This document shows, in pieces, positions 49,121 to 60,720 of a stretch of DNA of 64,000 nt. Location of the stretch: positions 13,348,001-13,412,000 of the forward strand of contig CM057843.1 of assembly GCA_030068075.1 (NCBI GenBank). Direction: 5' to 3'. Below the pieces are notes generated by a model. That model saw nothing but the letters and a program-made list of their open reading frames with translations. It had not been told where the DNA came from and ran no database searches. Position numbers and translations under genes: made by a program. Position 1 is the first letter of the stretch. Each line of letters opens with the position of its first letter. The DNA comes from Paguma larvata. Lineage: Eukaryota > Chordata > Mammalia > Carnivora > Viverridae.

Positions 49121-49658
49121 CCGAAGCCCCGGAAGCTGTGGGTGTACAAGGCAGAGTCCCCTAATCAAGCCCCTGGTTGGGAAAGTTCTCCAAGCAAGGT
49201 CCGGAAAGCTGGGCTCTTCTTTGGAGGGACATTTTCCCCACGGTGGTGGCCAAGCTGATTCTCCTTCCCCGTCACCCCCACCAGGTGCAATCGGGAACCC
49301 TCGACCCTTTCTGGGTCACTGCACACGCCACGGTGCTCTGTGCGTGCCCTGAATCACCGTACTGGGTCGTCTCTCCCTAGGCTGCAAGGACCAGGTCTTG
49401 CTGGTTTTTAAAATCACTGATATTGCTTAGCCAAGTGCCTGGAACCAAGAAAATGCCTAAAGGCTGTTGAAAGCAAGGAGGTTAAAACCCACCCTCAAAA
49501 GGACACGAGAGATCTTTTTGGAGTCAAGGAAATTTTCTATAACCAGTTCACGGTGGCGATTCCACAACTCCACACACTTCCCAAAGATCACGGAATTGTA
49601 CGCATACAAACGGGTGAATTTTACAGTATGTCAGCTATGCCTACTAAAGCTGCTAAGA
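49121..49658. other. Intergenic unique sequence
   Basis: No gene or clear repeat. 49560-49650 resembles a decayed L1 3' portion. Confidence 0.35.
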
Positions 49659-49866
49659 GGCGCCTGGGTGGCTCAGTTGGTTAAGCGTCCGACTCTCGAT
49701 TTCGGCTTAGGTCTTGATCTCGTGGTTTGAGGGATCGAGCCGCACGTCCGGTTCTGCGCTGACAGTGCAGAGCCTGCTTGAGATTCTCCCTCTCCCTCTG
49801 TGTCTGTCCCTCTCCTGCTCTCTCTCTTTCTCTCAAAATAAATATAAATAAACTTTAAAAAGAAAA
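49659..49866 (+). mobile_element. tRNA-Lys SINE
   Basis: Subtype with ACTCTCGATTTCGGC and a GACAGTGCAGAGCCTGC body. Confidence 0.9.
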
Positions 49867-50217
49867 GCCTAATGTATTTGAATGGCTACAATGGGAAAGA
49901 CAGAAAATACGCGTTGCACCACCAACGAGCACGAGCACGTAAATCAGCTCAAATACCTCGGAGGCAGCTTGGCAGGAGCTGCTAACGCTAAACAGATATT
50001 TATATAACCGATGCTCCAACAATCTCATTCACAGGTACGCACCCTACAGAAATATCTATAATCTCTGTCAAAAGGTAAGTGAAAGATTCATAACAGCGCT
50101 ATTCATAATGGCCCCCAACCGGAAATTCCCCAAGTGCCCATCAACAGTAGAAAGGGCAAGTGATGTGGGAGCTACAAAACCATACTGAACTGTGTTCACT
50201 CAAAAATGCAACTGCAG

Positions 50218-50330
50218 GGGCGCCTGGGTGGCTCGGTCAGTGGAGCACGTGACTCTTGATCTCAGGGTTGTGACTTCGAGCCCCTCTTTGCAGGTAGCAT
50301 TTACTTGATAAAATAATAGTAATAATAAAA
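50218..50330 (+). mobile_element. Short-form tRNA SINE
   Basis: Ends GTAGCATTTACTTGATAAAA with an AATAATAAT tail. Confidence 0.85.
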
Positions 50331-50332
50331 CT

Positions 50333-50549
50333 GGGGCACCTAGGCAGCTCAGTCGGTTAAGTGTCTGACTTTGGCTTAAGCCATGATCTCATGGTTCATG
50401 AGTTCGAGCCCCGCGTGGGGCTCTGTGCCAACAGCTCGGAGCCTGGAGCCTGCTTGGGATCCTGTGTGTGTGTGTGTCTCTCTCTCTGTGCCCCTCCCCT
50501 GCTCACACTCTCTCTCTCCAAAAATAAATAAACATAAAAAAACAAAAAC
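50333..50549 (+). mobile_element. tRNA-Lys SINE in the tail of the short copy
   Basis: Starts right after the AATAATAAAACT tail. Has a small (TG)n in its CT-rich body. Confidence 0.92.
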
Positions 50550-50830
50550 AACATATGACGACAAGGATAAAGCTCACAAAGGAATGTTGGGTGAAAAGGC
50601 CCGACCCAAAGGAGCACATTCTGTGTGATTCCATGAGTGCAAATGACAAAACAAGAAAGATGAATGAACAGAGGGCTCTATGAGTCTGGACAGTAGTGAT
50701 CTTAGCCCTCGGAGGGCGGAGTCGGTGGAAGAGGGCACGAGCGAGGCTCCCGAGGTGTTGATCACATTCTGCCTCTTGAGATGAATGACTGCTGGTCACG
50801 ATCATTTGCTCAGTTTGTGAGAATTCATTG

Positions 50831-51650
50831 AACTGAATGTGTAAGAGGCATTTTTCTACAAGCATTTTATATTCACTAGGAAGTAAACAAAAACCGAAGC
50901 CTAGAGACAGGTTCCTCGCCTCTCCAGCTCCACCTCGCGGTCACTTCGTGAACTACTACACCCAGCCAGCGCGCTCTCCTGACCCGGGCGGCGCTGAGCG
51001 CGAGGAAAGCCGGTTAATTAATACTTTGGGGAGAAGAAAAAAAATCCGGCCAACCGGCCAAGCGCACACTGTGTCCAGAAAAATCACTGCGGGGACCTAC
51101 AGGTGGGAAGAAGTACTCAGAATCAGCTAAGATCCAAAGGTCTTCTGAAGAGGGTTAGGACCAGTCACCAATCAAGTCACCTCCCTCTCGGCTCTCATCT
51201 CTGATAGCTGCTTCTAACCCCACCTTCCAGAATCTAGCCACACCCAGTCTCCCCTCCCCCCCATCCCGCCTCTCCTCCCTCCCCTCCCTCCTCCTCCACT
51301 CCTTTCCCAGGGCTCTCCGCCCCTGCTGACTCCACCCCAGATCCAGGTGTGGGGCATGTGACTCAGGGTAGGCCAATCAGGGCTAATATTCCCTGGCTTC
51401 AGTGATTGGCTCGGGGGTGGGACTGTGACCCAGCCTGTCCAATCAGAGTGCTCCTGGGACTTTTGCTGAGAATGCTAGGGCAGAGGCTGCTGAATGTCTT
51501 TCTCGAAGCAGACAGCTCCAGAAGCTGATAACGACCGTCTAGTGACCTGTCTACGAGTGGAAGCAACACTAAGGATGAAAAGCGAGTGATGGGGAGAGAA
51601 AAATGAGAGCCTCATCTGGTCTCTGGAACGGAACTTGACTGAAGTGGAAC
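50831..51650. other. Intergenic, old dispersed repeat in part
   Basis: 51340-51640 (GGGGCATGTGACTCAGGGTA, CCAATCAG motifs, CCTGGGACTTTTGCTGAGAA) looks like a known old dispersed element that I cannot name; a related antisense stretch may lie at 61015-61335. A CCCTCC-rich run lies at 51250-51300. Confidence 0.4.
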
Positions 51651-51702
51651 CTAGGACTATTTGGTTATGTGGGGTTTCCTTTTGGGGGAGGTGGGAGGTT
51701 GA

Positions 51703-51704
<2 letters not shown>

Positions 51705-51747
<43 letters not shown>
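51705..51747. repeat. (TG)n microsatellite
   Basis: 43 bases of unbroken GT. Confidence 0.97.
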
Positions 51748-51749
<2 letters not shown>

Positions 51750-52197
51750 GCTAGCAGAAAGGGTCTGATGGCATATGCTTCCAGAAGAATTAGCACTTGG
51801 ATTGCAGGGAGGCATGGATCCTAGGATCCAATCAACAGCCAGAAGCCCGAGGGCGACCGCGTGAAACCGGAGAGGTCTGTACTGCGACGTGAGACCAGGA
51901 AGACTTAACCAGGCGGAATCGACGAGTAAACCACACAGGAAATAAAAGCAAGAGGCGAATTCCTCCATTTTAGATTTTAGTTTTTCGGTTTCCTGTAATG
52001 AAACATTTCAACCGCAGAACCATTGGCAGAATAATTCGGTCAACACGGTCTCATTTCCTAGATTCAACAACAGTTCCCATTTTGTCCTCTTTAAGTTTTT
52101 GGTGGAAGCTCTTCAAAAGAAGTCGCAGAGATCATGGCTAGGGGGAAAGCTTTCAAGGCTGGCCTGGGACTCCTCCAGCCTCAAGAAGGGATTTTCG
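51748..52197. other. Intergenic unique sequence
   Basis: Nothing recognisable. Confidence 0.4.
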
Positions 52198-52412
52198 GGG
52201 ATGCCTGGGTGGCTCAGTTGGTTAAGCGGCCGACTTCGGCTCAGGTCATGATCTCATGCTCTGTGAGTTCGAGCCCCGCCTCGGGCTCTGTGCTGGCAGT
52301 TCAGAGCCTGGAGCCTGCTTCAGATTCTGTGTCTCCCTCTCTCTCTGCCCCTTCCCCACTCATGCTTTGTCTCTCCTGCTCTCAGAAATAAATAAAAACA
52401 TTTTAAAAAAAA
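52198..52412 (+). mobile_element. tRNA-Lys SINE
   Basis: Near-consensus. AAGGGATTTTCG before and AAGGGGGATTTTTG after form an imperfect duplication. Confidence 0.92.
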
Positions 52413-52913
52413 AAGGGGGATTTTTGGTCTGCATGTAGACGGGGCTCCGACGGGACCTGTCCTGTGCTGTTTAACGGACCCAGGAATGCTCCTCGCTGGC
52501 TATACTTGGCTTGTAGGCTTATTCCCGGTATAACTTGTAATGGATGGACTGTAGCTTTATCGGAGGCTAGAAAGTAGCCTCTTCGCTTTACAGGGCTACT
52601 TGACTAGCAAGGGACCCCAGAGCCAGTGGCTTCCCTTCGTGGAAGTTGCCTACAGCTAGAATGTGCCCCACTGCAAAAATTAAGGACAAAAGAAAGCTGT
52701 ACTCGAAGTTCTCTTTTCCTGTTCCATAGCCTTTCTAAGAAAATGAGGTGCTGGGTCCACCATTGTATGTCATGAGTTTGATGGTCAGCCGTCACCTGAA
52801 ACCCACTCCCGTGGTCTTGTAACTTTTCACCTCTAAATGCTTAAGCGTGCACCTCTTGAAAACAAGAATATCTTACATAACCCAAAGATAATACCACATA
52901 TGAGAAAACTTAA

Positions 52914-53111
52914 CTTTTTAAAATGTTTATTTACTTTGAGAGGGCGCAAGTGGGGGAGGGGCAAAGAGAGAGGGAGACAGAGAATCCCGAGCAGGCTCTG
53001 CACTGTCAACACAGAGCCTGATGCGGGGCTTGAACTCACCAACCGTGAGATCATGCCCTGAGCCGAAATCAAGAGTTAGATGCTTGACCGACTGAGCCAC
53101 CCAGGTGCCCC
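52914..53111 (-). mobile_element. tRNA-Lys SINE
   Basis: Complete minus copy within the LTR. Confidence 0.92.
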
Positions 53112-53249
53112 AGGAATTTTCTGATAAGCACCAATGAGGTCATGTGTCACGTGGGCTCTTTCCATCCCCCAAAGGAAAGATGACATAATCCACCTAGCGA
53201 GACCCTCTATCTCCCAATCGCCCCCCCTCCAGTCTTGCCTAGAACAATC

Positions 53250-53459
53250 TTTTTTTTTTTAAGTTTATTTATTTCCTTTTTTTGAGAGAGAGAGGGCACT
53301 CGAGAGCACAAGCAGGGGAGGGGCAGGGAGGGGGAGAGAGAGAATCCCAAGTAGGCTCCGTGCTGTCAGCACAGAACCCAACTTGGGGGCTCGAACCTAC
53401 GAACGTCAAGATGATAACCTGAGCTGAAATCAAGAGTAGGAGGCTTAACCCCGGCACCC
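53250..53459 (-). mobile_element. tRNA-Lys SINE with deleted head
   Basis: AGAACAATC flanks both sides (53241-53249 and 53462-53470). The head has lost the GACTGAGCCACCCAG segment. Confidence 0.88.
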
Positions 53460-53645
53460 TGAGAACAATCCTTTCTTTTGTTAGTAACGTCCTTGCCCCA
53501 CCCTCCTCCCATAAAAACCTACCCTTTCCCGGGACTCCTTGGAGGTCTCCTCTACGTGCTAGATGGCATGTCCTTAGCTTCCTGAATCCTTTAATAAACG
53601 CAATTAGATCTTCAAATCCTCAGCTGAATTTTGTTTTTAACACCC

Positions 53646-55670
53646 TCTGCCGATAGTTCCTGAGTAAAACCTGGTTTTTGCACATTAGCTCCTGGCAGGC
53701 TCTGGTTTTCTTTGACATTTTGAGATGGGGAGATTTTTTATGGGCCAAGCCTCCAAGCGGTGTAAATCACAGCTCCTCGCATTTCGTGTCCAGAACACAG
53801 CTACGAAACCCCCCTGCTGGGAAATGGGGAAATGTGATTTATCTGTGCGCCACGAAGACACTTTTATTATTGAATTTGTTTTTCCTGCAGGCCGAGCACA
53901 GCACAGCGGTGAATGTCAATGGCTCTTGCTGGTCACTTCCCTGGTGCCCGTAGAAGATCTCAATGTTCGTGCCCCCAAGGGAAATTGACACAAAGGGAAA
54001 TTGAGCGGTCTTTCAGTATCCTCCGGAGAGAGGACGGTAAGTTCAGACCGGATCTCCTGTGGTGGAAGCTGGAAGCCATTGGGGGTCCGTTTGCAGATAA
54101 ATGACGTGGCAAAGATGATTTTTTAAAAAGCAACTAATCAAGATCTGTGCATTCAATGCCTTTTGAATCCGAGACTGGTTACCTTGTCTCATACAAACAG
54201 GCTGCCCCAACAGAGATTTTGTGACTCCCCGGCCCTTCAGCCCAGCTGAGTCTGAGTCGGGTGACCGTCCGCACTGGCTGGAGGAGGAGCTGGGGCGTAA
54301 CTCTGAAATGAGCACATCTGCACCTACCCCCCACCCCCACCAGAGGGGCAGGGATGAAAGGGGAATGAGGCGGAAGAGGCTTCTGATGCTCTGCCACTTC
54401 CTGACTCTGTGCCTTCAGGCACGTGACTCCCCCTCCCCTTCTCGGATCTGTGGTCCAACGAGCCCTAATGGACCAGACCCACTGTCTGGGTGTGGTCTGC
54501 TTCTCAGCCGGTTGTCCCAGATTCCCCTCCCAAAGGAAAGGGGTGGGTGGCATTATTCACAAGCGAACAGTGCCACTTGCTGGAGAGCTCTCCTTCCCTC
54601 CTGCGCTGGGCAGGCTTGGCCACATGACCCCATCTGGCTGATGGGAGAATGACTCATTCTGACACTTGTCAAAGAGTGGTATGGCGGGCTTTATCCAAGA
54701 GGGTCCATGGGGTAAGCGGGGTCTTGCAGTGCGGGAGGGAAACTGGGCTCAACTCAGAACACAGAAAAGTGAGAATTTATAACCAAGGAGCAGGGAGGGG
54801 CCGCTGGATGAAACATTAGGAAAAGAAACATCAGGAGGGGATTCTGGCCAACAAGATTTTTGCCTGAAGGCGGCTAGGTGTTGAGAGGCCACCCGGAGGA
54901 TGGTGGACAGGAGGAACTCCATTAGGTTCCGAGGTGATGGGAGGATGGGGGATTCTGGCTAGGATGACTCAGCAAGATTCTTGCCCAAATTGGACAATGC
55001 CCAGCAGAGCACAGAAATCCGAAAGTCACGTCCTGGTTGAAAAGGAACTCAGAGGAGCCGGAGTGGAACTTGGTCAAGGAGAGAATCTTTGTCCAACGTG
55101 AGGGAAATGAGACGTGTTATTTCCCAGCGGAAGCTGGAACGGTTGATGGGAGATTAGCAACGGATCTCTGTATTGATGGAGGTTGTTCCTTCAGGCTGGT
55201 TCAAGTGTGGGCGGTGTGGATTAGAGCTTCCGGAGGACCCGCAACAGACACATGGCGTCAGAAAGAATTCTTTGTTGCCATAACCCGCGATGACGTGGGG
55301 CTCCTTTGTCGCTGCAGCAGAACCTGGCCCATCCTAACCTACAGAGACGTCTCTGTTGCCATTCCCAGTGGTTCCTCCCCCGTCAGGACGGGCCTTCTGT
55401 CGGCAGCTCTGACCAGCTTCCTGAGGCCGAGCCGAAACCTGTTTCCTGGCAGCCCCTGCCCTGGCTCGGGTTCGAGCCCGGGGGAGGAACAGGGCCCAGC
55501 TGCTGCCTCCCACGGGACAGCCCCGCGGTGATTTCCCGGCGCAGGCGCCTCTCCGGGGTCCATGTCCAGGCTTTTCAGAAAGAGCTTCCGCTTTGTTTGG
55601 CAAACTTTTTTGGCACTAAGCCTAGGACTTCGGACTATTTCGAGGGCCTTCGTTTATATTTGAGATCTAA
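53646..55670. other. Intergenic, possibly an antisense LTR
   Basis: 54640-55030 has repeated GATTCTGGC...CAAGATT blocks (about 54841 and 54951) and a retroviral-LTR flavour but no diagnostic end. 55270-55560 is GC-rich. A 164-codon frame (55037-55531, plus) crosses both; I recognise no domain in it. Confidence 0.35.
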
Positions 55671-55671
55671 A

Positions 55672-55845
55672 GTTTTTTTATGTTTATTTATTTTCAAGAT
55701 GGGGCAGAGAGAGGCGGGACAGAGGATCCAAGCAGACTCTGTGCTGACAGCAGGGAGCCCAGTGTGGGGCTTGAACTCACGAACCGTGAGATCATGCCCT
55801 GAGCCGAAGACCGATGCTCAACCAATTGAGCCACCCAGTTGCCCC
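55672..55845 (-). mobile_element. tRNA-Lys SINE
   Basis: Minus copy with a shortened CT-rich part. Confidence 0.9.
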
Positions 55846-55913
55846 AAGACCTAATTTTTTTTTAAATCAAATCCGAAACCAATTTTAAAACCCTGCAAAA
55901 CCAATACTAATAA

Positions 55914-56122
55914 ATGTTTTTTTATTTAAGAAATTTTAACACTTGTTTATTTTTGAGAGACAGAGAGAGACAGAGTGCTAGAGAGAGACACAGAATCCGA
56001 AGCAGGCTCCAGACTCTGAGCTGTCAGCGCAGAGCCCGACACGGGGCTCGAACCCACAAACTATGAGATCATGTCCTGCTCTAAATTCAGACGCTCAACC
56101 AACTGAGCCACCCAGGCGCCCC
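55914..56122 (-). mobile_element. tRNA-Lys SINE
   Basis: Minus copy ending GGCGCCCCC. ATAAATG stands on both sides. Confidence 0.9.
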
Positions 56123-56782
56123 CATAAATGGTCCACAAAGTGTAACATTATATTCAACCTCTTCATCATTAAATCTAATGTCCGTACAATTTTCAGGACA
56201 GTGGAAAGCACGGGGCTTAGATTTTCTCACTTTGTAAGAATTTCCTGTACAGTGAGATGGACGCAGGTTGCTTAGGAATCACAGTCAGTCAGAGGTTGAG
56301 GGACTCACCTATGGCCAAATGGTTTCAGAAGCACCATCATAAAACATCCTTTCAAGTTTCATTCTACAGCAGAGAGTTTAGTTTTCTGTGATAGGCGGAT
56401 GCGTTGTTATATATTTGTATAAAGGATGTGGAGGAACTGTGCAAAGGCAAAGCCTCGGGAAGTCTTAGTGCTGTTGGCGTGCCTTCGTGGGACACGGCTT
56501 GAGGCCCCTTCCCATCCGTGAAGGGACCGGCTAGTAGCTCATCCACATCTACTCTCTCGTTCATCCTCAGAGCTCCCAGACAGTGGCTGTCAGCTCCCAC
56601 GGACACTCAGTAGAAATGCAGACTCCCAGGTTCCCCCAGCGCTCACTGAATCGGCGACTCTGGGGCTGGGCGGGGTGCTCCGTGTTTCACCCATCTCTCC
56701 AGTCGGTTAAGACAGGCACTCAAGCTTAAGAACCACTGCTTCGCACATCTGTATACAAGCATGTGTTTAGACAACCGTTTGG
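56123..56782. other. Intergenic unique sequence
   Basis: 56580-56750 is reminiscent of an old dispersed repeat (GAAATGCAGACTCCCAGGTT, CTTAAGAACCACTGCTT). No gene. Confidence 0.4.
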
Positions 56783-56928
56783 GGGGGGGGCACCTGGTGG
56801 CTCAGTCAGTGAAGCATCCAACTCTTGATTTCAGCTCAGGTCACGATCTCAGGGATTGCGAGATCAAGCCCCGTGTGGGGCTCTGTGCTGAGAGTGTGCA
56901 GCCTGCTTGGGATTCTCTTTCCCCCATG

Positions 56929-56959
<31 letters not shown>

Positions 56960-56990
56960 AAAATAAATAAACCCAAAACCAAAAGGAACC
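56783..56990 (+). mobile_element. tRNA-Lys SINE
   Basis: Head preceded by a G run (56780-56790). Confidence 0.9.
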
Positions 56991-57289
56991 ATTTTAAATT
57001 CTCTTCTGTAGACACGCGCGATGAAGGGTGATGAGTCATATGGGAAGTCTGTGGCTCGCTTTTTGAGGAACCGCCAAGCCGTGTTTCAGAGCGGCTGCAC
57101 CGTCTCACATTCCCGCGAGCAAACAGCTGCAGAAGGTGGAACGCCAGCGAAGGCTCAGAGGCCCCCATCGCGGCTGTGCCGTCGGCAGGGCGAGGCCGTG
57201 TGGGGGCCGTCTCAGCCTCCCCGGGGCTTCCCTTACTGCCGGGCACGGCCAACACACAGCTGCCCTCCATCCTCGGACGGTGCCGGGAG

Positions 57290-57370
57290 GCAGGTGGCAT
57301 TCGCCCATTTACAGATGAGCAAACTGAGGGCCAGAGAGCAGTGACGTCTTGGGTCCTGTGGCTAAACGCT
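57290..57370 (-). repeat. MIR core relic
   Basis: CATTTACAGATGAGCAAACT, GGCCAGAGAGCAGTGACG. Confidence 0.55.
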
Positions 57371-57584
57371 GTCCTGATCATACTTGATATTATCATTTTA
57401 TGTATAAGGATAATGCATGCTGTATGTAGTGATGTAATATCACTTATACACTTACAAAAGGTATATTCTGTGTTTATTTATAAAGGTCTCACTTATATAG
57501 CATAGTTTCCTGGGTGCTGAGATGGGCACTTGCTAACCACTTAGCATACAATGGCTTACCAGGAAACATTGACGATACACCGAA

Positions 57585-57612
57585 CCAAAAAACAAAAAAC
57601 AAAAAACAAAAA
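57585..57612. repeat. (CAAAAAA)n
   Basis: Three to four units of a 7-base motif beside a decayed L1 piece (57613-57800). Confidence 0.85.
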
Positions 57613-57800
57613 GATAAAGATAGTGCCCGGTGTCAGTGAGGATGAGGAGAAATGGACACTCTTCATGTGTTTGGCAAGAATGTAAATTAGTACGACATTT
57701 CTTGGGGACGAAATTTGACAGGTGCATATATCCCTTTGCCCAACAAGTTTACTTCAGGTAACTTAGGGTGAGAAAATGCTTGAGCAAAGGTGCAAAGACA
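57613..57800 (+). mobile_element. LINE fragment (L1-like)
   Basis: GTGAGGATGAGGAGAAATGG, TTTGACAGGTGCATATATCC in L1 3' order. Confidence 0.45.
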
Positions 57801-57858
57801 GTGTGTGTATTTTAGCGAAAAGTGCTCAGAATTAGAGTTCGGTTAAGAACGCCACCTC

Positions 57859-58086
57859 TGGGGCGCCTGGGGGGGTTCAGTCGGTTGAGCGTCCGATTTC
57901 GGCTCAGGTCCATGATCTCACTGTTCCTGAGTTCGAGCCCCGCATCGGGCTCTGTGCTGACGGCTCAGAGCCTGAAGCTTGTTTCAGATTCTGTGTCTCC
58001 CTCTCTGTCTGTGCCCCTCCCCCGCTCATGCTCTGTCTCTCTCTCTCTCTCTCTCAAAAATAAATAAACATTAAAAAAAAAAAAAG
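57859..58086 (+). mobile_element. tRNA-Lys SINE
   Basis: Perfect AAGAACGCCACCTC at 57845-57858 and 58087-58100. Confidence 0.96.
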
Positions 58087-58149
58087 AAGAACGCCACCTC
58101 CGTCCGGATCACCGCAGTGCATAGTAAGGGCGGCGGACAGAGAGTGGTC

Positions 58150-58330
58150 GGCCACCGTGTGCCTGGTAGTCACTCACTTGGGCATCCCGACAACCCCACG
58201 AGGTAGGCGCTGTGCTCATTCTCCTCTTATAGATGAGGAAGCACGTACAGAAGGATGAAAGTCACACGGCCGGTGAGTAGAGGAGAAGGGATCTGGACAC
58301 AGGCCGACTGGGTCCCCAGTCTGCTGTTTA
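58150..58330 (-). repeat. MIR relic
   Basis: CAACCCCACGAGGTAGGCGC, TATAGATGAGGAAGCACG, AGTCACACGGCCGGTGAGTA. Confidence 0.65.
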
Positions 58331-59102
58331 GTCCACGGTATACATGACGATGCCCTTGACCTAAGTTCATTAACGTGAACTGTGTCTGCAACGGATTGTT
58401 AAGTGGAAAAGGGAGATTAAAAAAAAAAGTCAGGAGCGATCGATCACCTGTGTCTGGTAAGATAATGGCAACTATCTTTTTACTCTTTCCTCTTTGTGTG
58501 TTTGGATTTTCTTTTTACATGTAAATATTGATAGTCATGGAAGACAGTGAAGCTTTTTTCATTTTGGGGGGAAGGAGGACTGGAAGAAGGAGAGAATCCG
58601 GAGGATGAGGGAAAGGGCTCAGTGACGGAAACTTACAAAGTCCCCTTGACTGGCGGGTAGGCCGCCAGTCCCTGCCGCCTCCCACGGCCCGACCAGCTGC
58701 CACCCTCCTCCACTTGGAGAAGAAACAGGGCCATTGATTCCTGATGGCCTGCAATGCCGGCATGGAGAGGCGGCCTCCAAACAGCTTCCCCCGGTGGCCT
58801 CTTAGTCCTGGACCCCACGGAAAAGTCATTCCCTCCCTGGACTCCCCATACAGCCGCTAATCTTAGCACCCATTTTTCAGGTGAGCAAACTAAAGCTCAG
58901 AGAGTCGCCCTCACCTCTCTGCTGGGGGTCATTTCTGCAATGAGGGGGCCGGAGGCCGACCCTGGTTTTAGTGACGGTCAAGTCCCTGAGTTTTCATTTC
59001 AACATGTATTCGGAGGAGATGTCGTGTTTTCTGCTATAACACTCTGCTGAAAAACGTCTCCAAAACTATAGCAAAGATCACCTTCCTTTAAAAAAAACTT
59101 TG
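58331..59102. other. Intergenic unique sequence
   Basis: No gene recognised. A short MIR-like core lies near 58875-58920. Confidence 0.4.
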
Positions 59103-59311
59103 AGGGGCGCCTGGGTGGCTCAGTCAGTTAAGCGTCCAACTTCTGTTCAGGTCATGATCTCACGGTTCATGAGTTCGAGCCCCGTGTTGGGCTCTGTGCT
59201 GACGGCTCAGAGCCTGGAGCCTGCTTAGGATTCTGTACCTCCCTCTCTCTCGTCCCTTCCCCCGCTCACGCTCTGTCTCTATGTCTCTCAAAAATAAACG
59301 TTAAAAAAAAA
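59103..59311 (+). mobile_element. tRNA-Lys SINE
   Basis: AAAAAAACTTTGAGG before and AAAAAAAGTTTGAGG after, one mismatch. Confidence 0.93.
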
Positions 59312-59513
59312 AAGTTTGAGGGGGACTGTCGCAGGCGTGGGTGTCTTGATTCATGTTTCACGTGCAGCTGTTTGGCCCGTGAACGTGGCAGGCTGATCGC
59401 TTCCATCAATACACACAGACGCTGTAAACCTCCAACTGTGCAAGGGGTTATCGAGGCTTAGTAACAGGCTAACCCAAAACTGCACGAGGGTGGAAATGAC
59501 CACGGTCGATCAT

Positions 59514-59728
59514 TTTTTTAAATGCTTATTTATTTTTGAGAGAGAATGAGAGCGCAAGCAGAGGAGGGGCAGAGAGAGAGAGAGAGAGGGAGACACAGAA
59601 TCCGAAGCAGGCTCCAGGCTCTGAGTGTTCAGCACAGGGCCAGATGTGGGGCTGGAACCCACGAACCTTGAGATCATGACCCGAGGAGAAGCCCGGGTGC
59701 TGAACCGACTGAGCCACCCAGGCGCCCC
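59514..59728 (-). mobile_element. tRNA-Lys SINE
   Basis: Complete minus copy with a changed B-box region (GGGGCTGGAACCCACG). Confidence 0.9.
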
Positions 59729-60049
59729 AACCGCTGTCGTTAAATTCTGGCTCTGCTCTGTTCTCTCTCATTACCCATAGCTGGGTAACAAGACATCTCC
59801 AAACTCAGTGATTTAATACAAAAGTTGATTGTTAGCTCTCAATGTTCTGTGGTTCGATTGGGCTCAGCCGGGTGATTCTCACTCGACGGGCTCACACACG
59901 ATTGCAGTCAGCTGGTGACAGAGGCTGCGGTCACTGGTAGGTCACCTGAGCCTGATGTCCACCACAGCTCACTCACCTGGGCTAAACCCCAAGGATACGA
60001 GAATGGGAGATGAGACTTCAGTCCCGGGGATTTCAAAAGAGTCTTTGGA
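59729..60049. other. Old dispersed repeat, unnamed
   Basis: CATAGCTGGGTAACAAGACA and TCTCAATGTTCTGTGGTTCG suggest a known ancient repeat; no gene. Confidence 0.35.
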
Positions 60050-60250
60050 GGGCACCTGCGTGACTCAGTTAAACATCCGACTTCAACTCAGGTCGTGATC
60101 TCATGGGTCTTGGGTTCGAGCCCCGTGTCGGGCTCTGTGCGGACAGCTCAGAGCCTGGAGCCTGCTTCGGATTCTGTGCCTTCCTCTCTCTCTGCCCCGC
60201 CCCTGCTCGTGCTCTGTCTCTCAACAATAAATAAATATTTAAAGAAATTA
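60050..60250 (+). mobile_element. tRNA-Lys SINE
   Basis: The head lacks the TCGG part. AAAGAGTCTTTGGA before and AAAGAGAGCCTTTGGA after form an imperfect duplication. Confidence 0.9.
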
Positions 60251-60534
60251 AAGAGAGCCTTTGGAAAATGGAAGGCAGACGGACAAGTGATAATCTGATA
60301 TAGCAGAGCAAGGGAAACTGGAAGCTAAGGGCCTGCAGCGAGGGCACTGGAGAGAGACTAGCCATTTCACTGGGACCCCAGAAGCAGTGCTATGTGGGAG
60401 CACGCCATACTGGCTCAGGAGAGCCGATCTGTAAAATTCCCAGAACATTCTGTGTTGCACAAATACTATCTAATTCTGTACTATTGCCTACCTCCTTTTT
60501 ACCAAGGGGCTAAGTCTCAGGTTGCTCATTTTAT

Positions 60535-60720
60535 AGGCATTTCTTGAGTATCACACTCGTGTTAGACACTGTTCTGGGAACTGGGAAAGAGTGGTCAGCA
60601 GGAGAGACAAAGGGCCTGCCCGAACGGGGCTTACAGTCTGTAGGGTCTAGGGTAGGGATATTTATGAAATAATCACCCAAATAAATACATGATGAGCAAG
60701 AATTGGCAATCACGGTAAGC
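60535..60720 (-). repeat. L2-like relic
   Basis: TTAGACACTGTTCTGGGAAC, GGGGCTTACAGTCTGTAGGG. Confidence 0.6.

Larger units (their letters stand above)
49867..50830 (+). mobile_element. L1 fragment split by two SINEs
   Basis: 49867-50217 and 50550-50830 continue one L1: ATGCTCCAACAATCTCATTC, AAGTGCCCATCAACAGTAGA, then TGTGTGATTCCATGAGTGCA. Confidence 0.6.
52600..53645 (+). mobile_element. Solo LTR of a class I-like endogenous retrovirus
   Basis: The right half shows LTR layout: a C-rich stretch, a TATA-like CATAAAAA at 53510-53517, then AATAAA at 53593-53598, some 80 bases downstream, and a T-rich end. No gag, pol or env frame lies beside it, so it appears to be a solo LTR. The left boundary is uncertain. 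Two SINEs interrupt it. Confidence 0.5.
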
